DNA from: an uncultured Oscillospiraceae bacterium
GTDB taxonomy: Bacteria > Bacillota > Clostridia > Oscillospirales > Ruminococcaceae
Assembly (NCBI GenBank): GCA_934481445.1
Contig: CAKSPC010000055.1
Coordinates: forward strand, 1-13,242
DNA: 13,242 bases
Reading direction: 5' to 3'
Shown: piece by piece, positions 6,009-13,042 of the stretch
Layout of the letters: every line of letters begins with the position of its first letter
Position numbering within the stretch: position 1 is the stretch's first letter
The notes under the pieces: generated by a model
What the model was told of the DNA's origin: nothing
Databases searched by the model: none
Seen by the model: only the letters and a program-made list of their open reading frames with translations
Made by a program: the position numbers and the translations under genes

Positions 6009-6729
6009 TAGAATTCATCGCCGCCGCCACGACCTCCGCCCACAGCCGAACCACCGCGTCGATATCCCCCGTCGTCACCATGAGATCCCCGTCCGCCCGC
6101 CGACCAGTTATGCTGCTGAGCTTCGTCATCGTCGGCACACCCACCGCCGCGACCCTCACCCCGACGGTTTCCGCGCAGACCTCCCCCGAATCGGCGTCCA
6201 CCCCCGACCCGGGAACAAGCCCCGTGTCGCTTATCTGTATCGTTCTGCCTATCAGCCGGGGGTTCTCGCACGCCAACGCGTCGATTGCTGCAACACAGTC
6301 CGCGTGAAGCTCCCCTGCCGCCGCCCTTATCAGCCTTGCCGCCGTTATGCCTGTCCGCGCGGCGATGTCTGTTTCGATTGCGGAAAGCGTGTACCTGTTC
6401 CCCCTCCCCGCGGCAATTCCCCGCACCGCCAGCGCACCGAAGCTGTCCTGCGTTATATCGGGATTGCCCAGTCCCGCCGCGAATATCCTCCCCCGCGGCG
6501 GAAGCACCTGCTCCAGCGCCCGCCTAAGTATCCCCGCCATGCCATCCGAATCAGGGTCGCCCTCCAGCGTGATATATCTCCCCGCCGCACGCCCTACCCT
6601 GCGGGAGTCCTGCGGGCTTATCCGAATATCTGTTATTTTAACTCCGCCTATCTCCCGCCTTACAACATGGGACGCGCCCTTTCCGTCCCGAAATTCCGCC
6701 GCTTCCGCGGTCAATCCGCATAAATTCAT
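5992..6729 (-). CDS. gpr: Germination protease GPR (spore protease), short form
   Basis: GPR, an atypical aspartic-type endopeptidase (MEROPS A25), degrades small acid-soluble spore proteins during germination. Conserved segments are GRYITLEGDP, GLGNPDITQDSFG, AAIDALACENPRLIGRTIQI, SDTGLVPGSGVD and VGVPTMT, ending in DLMVTTGDIDAVVRLWAE. The Asp of TQDSFG and the Asp of AIDALA correspond in my alignment to the two catalytic Asp of the Bacillus enzyme. The frame extends to 6768, but ATG 6729 follows GGAGG by 6 nt and begins MNLCGLTAEAAEF, giving 245 residues. Bacillus GPR is about 370, so the N-terminal/propeptide region and a central loop are reduced. The gene is divergent from rpsT, as in Bacillus. 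Two CATAATA motifs upstream (6790-6784 and 6810-6804) resemble a forespore sigma -10 box but lack a clear -35. Confidence 0.9.
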   Translation of the reverse strand: MNLCGLTAEAAEFRDGKGASHVVRREIGGVKITDIRISPQDSRRVGRAAGRYITLEGDPDSDGMAGILRRALEQVLPPRGRIFAAGLGNPDITQDSFGALAVRGIAAGRGNRYTLSAIETDIAARTGITAARLIRAAAGELHADCVAAIDALACENPRLIGRTIQISDTGLVPGSGVDADSGEVCAETVGVRVAAVGVPTMTKLSSITGRRADGDLMVTTGDIDAVVRLWAEVVAAAMNSIIRKL

Positions 6730-6768
6730 GCTTTTCCTCCGAAAAATTAAAAAAATTTTTAAAAACAC

Positions 6769-6797
6769 TTGAAATTTAAAAACTATTATGCTATAAT
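6769..6797 (+). promoter_or_regulatory. Promoter of rpsT
   Basis: TTGAAA (6769-6774), a 17-bp spacer and TATAAT (6792-6797) with a TGC extension. A- and T-tracts at 6741-6765, including AAAAATTTTT, lie just upstream of the -35 box and look like an UP element. Predicted start is near 6804, giving a 5' leader of about 140 nt. Confidence 0.8.
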
Positions 6798-6907
6798 TAA
6801 TTGTATTATGAGAAAAAATAAATCGAGCTTACAATACACGCGTTATTTGCAAGGCTCTTTTTGGTGATTATAAATAAATATTTCCCCAAAACTCCCCGCA
6901 AAATACC

Positions 6908-6925
6908 CGGTTGCTCGTGAAACCG
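6908..6925 (+). promoter_or_regulatory. Stem-loop in the rpsT leader near the ribosome site
   Basis: CGGTT (6908-6912) pairs with AACCG (6921-6925) around an 8-nt loop, ending 4 nt before the GGAGGTG ribosome site (6930-6936). It could affect S20 translation; rpsT is autogenously controlled in E. coli, but no such evidence is available here. Confidence 0.35.
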
Positions 6926-6944
6926 ATACGGAGGTGAAATCAAA

Positions 6945-7190
6945 ATGCCGAATATCAAGTCCGCTAAGAAGAGAGTTCTCATCGCCAAGGCAAGAAGCGA
7001 AGCCAACAAGGCAAACAGATCTGAGCTTAAGACTGTTATCAAGAAGGCTCGTGCCGAGGGTGCTGACGCTGCTGTTGTAAAGGCTGCGGTTGTTACCGTT
7101 GATAAGGCTGCCGGCAAGGGTCTTATTCATAAGAACAAGGCTGCCCGCCTCAAATCCCAGCTTGCCAAGAAGGCAAATGCAACAGCCTGA
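6945..7190 (+). CDS. rpsT: 30S ribosomal protein S20
   Basis: S20 binds the 5' domain and helix 44 of 16S rRNA during early assembly. The 81-residue, Lys/Ala-rich helical product begins MPNIKSAKKRVLIAKARSEANKANRSELKTVIKKA, the S20 signature, and contains DKAAGKGLIHKNKAARLKSQLAKK near the C-terminus. A strong GGAGGTG site precedes the ATG by 8 nt. The gene has its own promoter and a terminator. The divergent rpsT/gpr pair is conserved among spore-formers. Confidence 0.97.
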   Translation: MPNIKSAKKRVLIAKARSEANKANRSELKTVIKKARAEGADAAVVKAAVVTVDKAAGKGLIHKNKAARLKSQLAKKANATA

Positions 7191-7209
7191 TTTTCCGGAA
7201 GGAATTCCC

Positions 7210-7245
7210 GCCCGCAACTCGCAAGAATTGCGGGCAGTTGTTTTA
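7210..7245 (+). terminator. Rho-independent terminator after rpsT
   Basis: A perfect 8-bp stem, GCCCGCAA (7210-7217) with TTGCGGGC (7228-7235), 10-nt loop, is followed by AGTTGTTTTAT. Confidence 0.8.
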
Positions 7246-7272
7246 TACAGACATTTTTAAGGAGGTATTGTT

Positions 7273-7749
7273 ATGAGAAGAGCGGAAAGAGAAGTCACGG
7301 ACATCGGCGAGATCGAGCGCATACTTAAAGAAGCAAAGGTCTGCCGCCTTGCCCTGATGGACGGGAAGTTCCCCTACATCATCCCCATGTGCTTCGGCTA
7401 CAGCCTTACGGCGGGCCAGCTTGAGATATACTTTCACTGCGCCGCGCAGGGAAAGAAGCTCGACCTGCTGAAGAAAAACAACAATGCCGCATTCGAGATA
7501 GACAGGATGAACGAGATATATTCCACCAGCGACATCGCGTGCAGCTTCACCGCCGCCTACGAAAGCATCACCGGCGTCGGCACCGTCGAGATAATCAACG
7601 GCATTGAAAAGCTCACCGGCCTTAACACCATCATGGCGAAATACGCCGGAGAGGGCAGGGAATATAAATATTCCGAGGAAATGCTGAACAACGTCGTTAT
7701 TCTCAAGCTCACCGCTGAGGAATTCTGCTGCAAGGCAAACAAGCACTGA
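7273..7749 (+). CDS. NimA-like flavin-binding protein (pyridoxamine 5'-phosphate oxidase fold)
   Basis: The 158-residue product resembles the Pyridox_ox_2/NimA group of split-barrel FMN proteins. Supporting segments are RREVTD-like N-terminus (MRRAEREVTDIGEIERILKE), CRLALMDGKFPYIIPMCFGY (about 24-43), IYFHCAAQGKKLDLLKKN (51-68) and YESITGVGTVEII (about 96-108). Relatives include nitroimidazole-reducing Nim proteins and many general flavin or F420-type reductases, so the substrate is not predictable. The start follows an AAGGAGG site with 7-8 nt spacing. The gene probably begins a two-gene operon: the next ATG is 14 bp after its stop. I see no clear promoter of its own between the rpsT terminator and the start, though the gap is short. 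Confidence 0.85.
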   Translation: MRRAEREVTDIGEIERILKEAKVCRLALMDGKFPYIIPMCFGYSLTAGQLEIYFHCAAQGKKLDLLKKNNNAAFEIDRMNEIYSTSDIACSFTAAYESITGVGTVEIINGIEKLTGLNTIMAKYAGEGREYKYSEEMLNNVVILKLTAEEFCCKANKH

Positions 7750-7763
7750 CCCAAGGAGCGGTA

Positions 7764-10610
7764 ATGAACAAGGAAGAACTTATTTCACATCTTGAAGAAT
7801 GGAATGACAGCGGCGAGCACGAAAAGATAATCGCCGCCGTTATGGCTCTGCCCGACAGCGCCCTCGACGACGAGATACTGGGTCTGCTCGCCCGCGCATA
7901 CAACAGCGTCGGCGAATACAAGAAAGCCATCGCCGTCCTCGAAAGCCAGCGCGGCAGGATGGACAACAACTGGCTGTGGCACTACCGCATGGGCTATGCG
8001 CTGTTTCACGCCTCTTCGGACGACGAATGCGAGGGCGACGAGGTGCTTCGCAGGAACATTCTCGACCGCGCACGCTGCTCCTTTGCCCGCTGTATGAACA
8101 TGAACCCTCCCGAGGACGTGCTTGAGGACTGCGATATTTTCATCGAAATGATCGAGGACGACATCGACGATGACGACGAGCCCGACGAGGACGCCCCCGA
8201 CGCCGAAATGTACGACGAGGAAGAAATGGACACCGTAGAGGATCACATCAAGGAATACTTCGGCGAGTTCCCCACGGTATACCATGAAATACACTCCCCC
8301 GATGTGCACATTGACATCTGCATAATCCCGCCCACCACCGATAAGAATTACTACACCCTTATAACCATGGGCATGGGCGCGCATATAATGGATATCCCAG
8401 AGGACCTCGACCCGCAGAAATGCGGCAGGGCGGAGCTTCTCATCTGCCTGCCCCCGGACTGGCGCGTCGGCGAGAGCGACGAGGAATGGTTCTGGCCGAT
8501 AACTCTGCTGAAAAACCTCGCCCGCCTGCCTATAAACTGCGAAACATGGCTGGGCTGGGGTCACAGCGTGGATAACCAGCAGACATTCTCCCGCGGCACG
8601 GAGCTTTGCGGCTCCGTACTTATCCGCCCCGAGGACGTGCCCGACGGCGCGGACACCTGCGAGCTTCCCAACGGCGACAGCGTGACATTTTTCGAGGTCA
8701 TCCCGATTTACCGCGAGGAAATGTCATTTAAAATCGACCACGACACCGAATCCCTGCTGGAGCGCATGAACGGCGTGAGCCATATCACCGACATCACCCG
8801 TCCCAACTGCTGCGAGGGCTATGAGCGTGCAGACGATACCGATATTTTCGCGGGGATAGCCGACACGGCATACGCGCACATCGAATCCATCAAGGAAAAG
8901 CAGCTCCCGCTTGATGATATAAACGGCAGCAATCACATGGCGATATACCTGCGCTGGTGCATAGAGCACGGCCTTGTTTCGGACGAATTTGTCGGGAGAT
9001 ACCCGAACGTCGTGGACGATGTGATGAACGGCGTAAACACCGACCTCCGTAATTTTATTATGGATGAGCTGGACGGACTGCTGCTTTTCGACCTTTTCAC
9101 CTATGAAGGCGCGTCCTTTACAACGTATTATTACGGCTCCGACGACGTCCGCGAACACTCCTTCCCATGCGATGTGGACAGCTGCGCCGAGGACTATTTC
9201 GGCACCGAGAAATACAACTGCGCCGAATTCAAGGATGAAGCATACCTTTTCGTGCCCTTTAACGAGGACTACTACGAAAGGCTTTCAAAATACATCGAAC
9301 GCAGCTTCGCGGATTTCGACCGCGACTTCACCAAGCGCCTTGAAGAAGCCGCGGGATCGTTCTCCAAAATGATGAACGACCTCACCGGATGCCCCTGCAC
9401 CGCGTACAATTCCGCCAACTACGGTCTTGTAAGGGAAGAACTGAAAAACGCCCGTCTAAGGGGCGCTTCCGAGGGATTTTACCCCCTGCTCATCGCCTGT
9501 GATCCGCGCGGAGTTTGCATAAATCAAAAGGGGCTTACGGATTTTTATTCGAATATAGGCTTCGCGCCCATCTGCATCGCCGAGATACCCGCAAAGGGAA
9601 AGGAGCCCATACAGGAATGGCTCCGCGAGCGCTACGACGCCGCAGGTGCAGGCACTCTGAAAACCGAGGAACTCGCTCAGCTTCAGAAAAAGTTCGAAAA
9701 GCGATACGGAAAAGCCCCGTGGGTGGTAAGCCTTACCGAGCTGTACCCGATATTTCTCGAGCCGATAGGCGACGGGTGGTTCACCACCTACGAACCCAAC
9801 GACGACGCGAAAAAAAAGCTTATCCTCGAAAGTGAGGAGGACGACGCCGACCTTATCCCGTCCATGATAAACTTCCTCGGCTGCCGCTGCCGCCTGTTTG
9901 CCGCCGCCGATGACGACGAGGAACTCAACAAGGCGTACTCAGAAGCCTCCGCGCGGGGAAAGGAAGAAGGCTTCACCCCCGTATTTATCGTGCCCGACCG
10001 CATGATATGGCACAACATGATGGCAAACACCGTCGCCGCGGATATCAACGCGGAATACGGCTACGACCCCGAAAAAGTGGAATTCTACCGCAAAATGATG
10101 ATGTCCCTGCCAGTGCCGAACGGCGAAAAAATCCTCTCCGAACTTATCGACGACCTCAAGGATGAACTTGAGGAGGAGGGCGGAAGCTGGGATGATCTTG
10201 TGGGATACATCGCCAACGGCGACCCCCTGCGGTTCCTGCTGAGCCTCTGGAGCGACGGAGGTGCAGGCACGCGTCCTGCCATCCTCGCGGAGATACCCGT
10301 AACCGAGCCATGGGAAGTGTTCGCGTATGTGCCTTTCGGCGCATGGGGAAGCTGCCCCGATACGCAGGCGCTCACCGCCATAGCAAAATACTGGTACGAA
10401 AAGCACGGCGCCGTCCCCGCCGTTATAGCCCACAACGAGCTTAATTTCGCCGTTGAGGAACCCGTCAGCCGAGGAAAAGCGCTTCCGCTGGCGGTGGAGA
10501 TGTACGGCTTCTGCCCCGATATCGTGACGGAAAACGGAACTATCCGCAGCATCGGCGAACTTGCCGACGGCCTGCGCAATTCCACCGTATGGCACTTCCA
10601 CTGGGAATAA
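7764..10610 (+). CDS. Multidomain SUFU / DUF7832-like / DUF4253 protein, probable poly-immunity protein
   Basis: The 948-residue cytosolic product (no signal peptide or membrane segment) has several modules. Residues 1-115 are TPR-like helices (LGLLARAYNSVGEYKKAIAVLE). Residues 128-156 are an acidic Asp/Glu linker. Residues 160-345 are a Suppressor-of-fused domain, with VYHEIHSPDVHIDICIIPP, TMGMGAHIMDIPEDL, CLPPDW, WLGWGHSV and EEMSFKID. Residues 365-520 resemble DUF7832 (GSNHMAIYLRWCIEHGLVSDEF, FIMDELDGLLLFDLFTYEGA). Residues 535-670 and 700-948 are two DUF4253-like modules; the second is complete, with WEVFAYVPFGAWGSCPD, KYWYEKHGAVPAVIAH and a C-terminal WHFHWE. SUFU and related domains are known as immunity proteins of bacterial polymorphic toxins, and strings of them as poly-immunity proteins. 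Family assignments are from memory of sequence patterns; the toxin-neutralising role is inferred. An AAGGAG site precedes the ATG. No toxin gene is in the window. Confidence 0.8.
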   Translation: MNKEELISHLEEWNDSGEHEKIIAAVMALPDSALDDEILGLLARAYNSVGEYKKAIAVLESQRGRMDNNWLWHYRMGYALFHASSDDECEGDEVLRRNILDRARCSFARCMNMNPPEDVLEDCDIFIEMIEDDIDDDDEPDEDAPDAEMYDEEEMDTVEDHIKEYFGEFPTVYHEIHSPDVHIDICIIPPTTDKNYYTLITMGMGAHIMDIPEDLDPQKCGRAELLICLPPDWRVGESDEEWFWPITLLKNLARLPINCETWLGWGHSVDNQQTFSRGTELCGSVLIRPEDVPDGADTCELPNGDSVTFFEVIPIYREEMSFKIDHDTESLLERMNGVSHITDITRPNCCEGYERADDTDIFAGIADTAYAHIESIKEKQLPLDDINGSNHMAIYLRWCIEHGLVSDEFVGRYPNVVDDVMNGVNTDLRNFIMDELDGLLLFDLFTYEGASFTTYYYGSDDVREHSFPCDVDSCAEDYFGTEKYNCAEFKDEAYLFVPFNEDYYERLSKYIERSFADFDRDFTKRLEEAAGSFSKMMNDLTGCPCTAYNSANYGLVREELKNARLRGASEGFYPLLIACDPRGVCINQKGLTDFYSNIGFAPICIAEIPAKGKEPIQEWLRERYDAAGAGTLKTEELAQLQKKFEKRYGKAPWVVSLTELYPIFLEPIGDGWFTTYEPNDDAKKKLILESEEDDADLIPSMINFLGCRCRLFAAADDDEELNKAYSEASARGKEEGFTPVFIVPDRMIWHNMMANTVAADINAEYGYDPEKVEFYRKMMMSLPVPNGEKILSELIDDLKDELEEEGGSWDDLVGYIANGDPLRFLLSLWSDGGAGTRPAILAEIPVTEPWEVFAYVPFGAWGSCPDTQALTAIAKYWYEKHGAVPAVIAHNELNFAVEEPVSRGKALPLAVEMYGFCPDIVTENGTIRSIGELADGLRNSTVWHFHWE

Positions 10611-10620
10611 TATACCGACC

Positions 10621-10652
10621 GCCCCGCAATCGGAGGATATCCGAAGCGGGGC
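10621..10652 (+). terminator. Probable terminator after the SUFU-domain gene
   Basis: A long GC-rich hairpin: GCCCCGC (10621-10627) with GCGGGGC (10646-10652), enclosing TCGGA/TCCGA with loop GGATA. The following ATTTCC is only a weak U-tract, so efficiency is uncertain. Confidence 0.6.
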
Positions 10653-10703
10653 ATTTCCGTGTGCATTTCACACATAAACAGCAGGCAATATTAAAAAAAT
10701 CTA

Positions 10704-10732
10704 TTGAAATTCACAACAAAATCTGATATAAT
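10704..10732 (+). promoter_or_regulatory. Promoter of fucI
   Basis: TTGAAA (10704-10709), a 17-bp spacer and TATAAT (10727-10732) preceded by TGA. Predicted start near 10739, leaving a leader of about 60 nt. Confidence 0.8.
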
Positions 10733-10798
10733 ATATTTGAATTAATGCAAAGATCTATCCCGCCCGCGGGAGAAACATACGTCGAAAGGAAATCCATT

Positions 10799-12580
10799 AT
10801 GTCAGTTAAAATAGGCATCAGACCCGTCATTGACGGCAGACAGTTCGGTATCCGCGAATCCCTAGAGGAGCAGACCATGAACATGGCAAAGGCAGCCGCG
10901 GAGCTTATCACAGGCAAAGTGCGCCACGCCGACGGCACCCCCGTTGAGTGCGTCATCGCGGACAGCACCATCGGCGGCATTGCGGAAAGCGCAGCCTGCG
11001 CGGACAAATTCTCCCGCGAGAATGTAACCGCCACCCTCACCGTCACACCCTGCTGGTGCTATGTAACGCAGGTCATCGACGAGGACCCCGCCACCATTAA
11101 GGCTGTATGGGGCTTCAACGGCACCGAGCGTCCCGGCGCGGTGTTCCTCGCGGCGGCAAACGCGGCATACGCGCAGATAGGAATGCCCTGCTTCTCCATC
11201 TACGGCCACGATGTAAAGGACGCGGACGACACCGTTATCCCCGCGGACGTCGAGGAGAAGATACTCCGCTTCGCACGCTGTGCGGCGGCTGTCGGCGATA
11301 TGAAGAACAAGAGCTACGTTAACATCGGCGCACAGGCAATGGGCATCGCGGGCGCATACTGCAACGAGGATTTCTTCCGCAGCTACCTCGGCATTCACCC
11401 CGAATGGGTGGATATGACCGAAATTATCCGCCGCGAAAAGCTCGGTATCTACGACGAAGCCGAATACAAGAAGGCTCTCGCATGGATAAAGGAAAAGTGC
11501 CCCGAGGGTATCGACATCAATCCCACCGAGGGTATGACATATATGCGCCCCGTCCTCTCCGAAAAGGAAAAGGAGGAGAACTGGGAGTTCATCGCAAAGA
11601 TGACCTGCATCGTCAAGGACATCCTCCACGGCAACGAAAAGCTGAAAGAAAAGGGCTGGCTTGAAGAAGCAAAGGGCAGAAACGCCATCCTCGGCGGTTT
11701 CCAGGGTCAGAGAATGTGGACGGACTTCATGCCCAACGCCGACTTCACCGAGGCGATACTCAATTCAACCTTCGACTGGAACGGCGCCCGCGAGCCTATC
11801 CCCTTTGCAACGGAAAACGACACCCTCAACGGTGTTACCCTCATGCTGCTTCACCTGCTGACTGGCAAGGCCGCTATATTCGCTGATGTTCGTACATACT
11901 GGTCCCCAGACGCCGTTAAGCGCGTTACCGGCTGGACTCCCGACGGCAAGGCTGCGGGCGGATTTATCCATCTTATCAACAGCGGCGCGGCGGCGCTGGA
12001 CGGCACCGGCGCCGTTAAGGTAAACGGCGAGAGCGTAATGAAGTCCTGGTGGGATATGACTCCCGAGGACATCGACGCTTGCTTAAAGGCTACGACATGG
12101 CCCTGCGCTAACCTCGGCTACTTCCGCGGCGGCGGATTTTCCTCCAGCTATTCCACACAGGGAGTTATGCCCTGCACATTCGCCCGCGTTAACCATGTAA
12201 AGCACCTCGGCCCGACAATTCAGATCATCGAGGGCTACACCGTGGAACTTCCTGCGGACGTGAACAAGACCCTGCTCGACCGCACCGACAAGACATGGCC
12301 CTCTACATGGTTCGCACCCATCACCGTCGAGGGCAAGGCGGCGGTTTCCGATGTATATAATGTAATGGCAAACTGGGGCGCAAACCACGGTTGCTTCGTC
12401 TATGGCCATATCGGAGAGGATCTGGTTACGCTGGCAAGTATGCTGCGTATCCCTGTTTCCCTGCACAACATCTCGGACGAGCGTCTGTTCAGACCGCACG
12501 CATGGAGCGCATTCGGCACCACCGACCTCGAGGGCGCGGATTACAGGGCCTGCGCGGCTTACGGCAGCCTTTACAAATAA
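10799..12580 (+). CDS. fucI: L-fucose isomerase
   Basis: Interconverts L-fucose and L-fuculose (D-arabinose and D-ribulose as side substrates); a cytosolic Mn2+-dependent hexamer in E. coli. The frame is open from 10745, but ATG 10799 follows AAAGGA by 8 nt and gives MSVKIGIRPVIDGRQFGIRE, the family start, for 593 residues (normal length). Metal ligands are visible with a constant +2 offset from E. coli: Glu339 in ATENDTLNG, Asp363 in FADVRTYW and His530 in GANHG. Other conserved segments are VWGFNGTERPGAVFLAAA and YGHIGEDLVTLASMLRIPVSLHN. No fuculokinase, aldolase or transporter gene is adjacent in the window, and the gene seems to be transcribed alone or with the small downstream gene. Confidence 0.95.
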   Translation: MSVKIGIRPVIDGRQFGIRESLEEQTMNMAKAAAELITGKVRHADGTPVECVIADSTIGGIAESAACADKFSRENVTATLTVTPCWCYVTQVIDEDPATIKAVWGFNGTERPGAVFLAAANAAYAQIGMPCFSIYGHDVKDADDTVIPADVEEKILRFARCAAAVGDMKNKSYVNIGAQAMGIAGAYCNEDFFRSYLGIHPEWVDMTEIIRREKLGIYDEAEYKKALAWIKEKCPEGIDINPTEGMTYMRPVLSEKEKEENWEFIAKMTCIVKDILHGNEKLKEKGWLEEAKGRNAILGGFQGQRMWTDFMPNADFTEAILNSTFDWNGAREPIPFATENDTLNGVTLMLLHLLTGKAAIFADVRTYWSPDAVKRVTGWTPDGKAAGGFIHLINSGAAALDGTGAVKVNGESVMKSWWDMTPEDIDACLKATTWPCANLGYFRGGGFSSSYSTQGVMPCTFARVNHVKHLGPTIQIIEGYTVELPADVNKTLLDRTDKTWPSTWFAPITVEGKAAVSDVYNVMANWGANHGCFVYGHIGEDLVTLASMLRIPVSLHNISDERLFRPHAWSAFGTTDLEGADYRACAAYGSLYK

Positions 12581-12601
12581 TTAAGGATCATATTACGGCA
12601 G

Positions 12602-12632
12602 TTCGGCGCGGGCGTACAGCGTTCGCGCCGAA
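12602..12632 (+). terminator. Strong stem-loop after fucI, possible terminator or processing site
   Basis: A perfect 9-bp GC-rich stem, TTCGGCGCG (12602-12610) with CGCGCCGAA (12624-12632), 13-nt loop. It lies 21 bp after the fucI stop. No U-tract follows, so it may instead protect the fucI mRNA or allow partial read-through to the next gene. Confidence 0.5.
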
Positions 12633-12670
12633 AATCTGCGCGGCACATTTTGTTGAACGGAGATGATATT

Positions 12671-12895
12671 ATGGGGAAAACTGCGCCAAGATACTGCCCG
12701 TCCTGCGGAAAATGTGCAGAATGGCGCCTTGTCGACGTCGAAAATAAAGGCTTTTCTATGGGTAAAGCTTTTGTTGGCACACTTCTGTTCGGCGAAGCAG
12801 GCGGACTTCTCGCCGGCTCAACGGGCAAAAAAAGGTATACCTATCGCTGCGGTCTGTGCGGATTTATGTGCGATTATGATAAGCAGGCGATTTGA
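12671..12895 (+). CDS. Small zinc-ribbon protein with Gly-rich hydrophobic insert
   Basis: Function is unknown. The 74-residue product has Cys9, Cys12 and Cys15 (CPSCGKC) near the start and Cys60, Cys63 and Cys67 (CGLCGFMC) near the end, a split zinc ribbon. Between them lies a Gly/Ala/Leu-rich segment (about 31-50, GKAFVGTLLFGEAGGLLAGS) that could be a short hydrophobic helix or glycine-zipper hairpin. The frame is open from ATG 12650, but ATG 12671 has a GGAG site 8 nt upstream (12659-12662) and a better family-like start, MGKTAPRYCPSCG. It has no evident promoter of its own, so it depends on read-through from fucI or an unseen promoter. Confidence 0.7.
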   Translation: MGKTAPRYCPSCGKCAEWRLVDVENKGFSMGKAFVGTLLFGEAGGLLAGSTGKKRYTYRCGLCGFMCDYDKQAI

Positions 12896-12961
12896 ACCGC
12901 AAACTTATAATTGTTTATGTTCAACAAAAAAGCTAAAAAAAATTTGTGCAAATCACCGCCC

Positions 12962-12990
12962 TTGTAATGAAAACGATTTACTGCTATAAT
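12962..12990 (+). promoter_or_regulatory. Promoter of the cellobiose phosphorylase gene with cre-like spacer
   Basis: TTGTAA (12962-12967), a 17-bp spacer and TATAAT (12985-12990) with a TGC extension. The spacer contains TGAAAACGATTTAC (12968-12981), matching 12 of 14 positions of the Firmicutes cre consensus TGWNANCGNTNWCA (the last two differ). Control by a CcpA-type regulator is inferred. Confidence 0.7.
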
Positions 12991-13006
12991 ATACATATAA
13001 ACACAA

Positions 13007-13019
13007 GCCGCCATGCGGC
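13007..13019 (+). promoter_or_regulatory. Leader stem-loop before the GH94 gene
   Basis: GCCGC (13007-13011) and GCGGC (13015-13019) form a tight 5-bp stem with a CAT loop, about 10 nt after the predicted transcription start and 10 nt before the ribosome site. It may stabilise the 5' end of the mRNA. Confidence 0.4.
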
Positions 13020-13042
13020 ATAATAAAACGGAGGATACAAAC

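Noticed and set aside
6784..6810. Two CATAATA motifs (minus strand) as a forespore sigma-G promoter for gpr
   Set aside because: They fit a sigma-G -10 box, but I could not find a good -35 (GHATR) at the right spacing, and AT-rich sequence gives such matches by chance.
7785..8564. 259-codon antisense frame opposite the TPR/SUFU gene
   Set aside because: A shadow frame caused by the codon bias of the real gene; no ribosome site, and the Val/His-rich translation shows no recognisable domain.
10862..11629. 255-codon antisense frame opposite fucI
   Set aside because: The sense strand encodes an unmistakable fucose isomerase; the antisense translation is a composition artefact.
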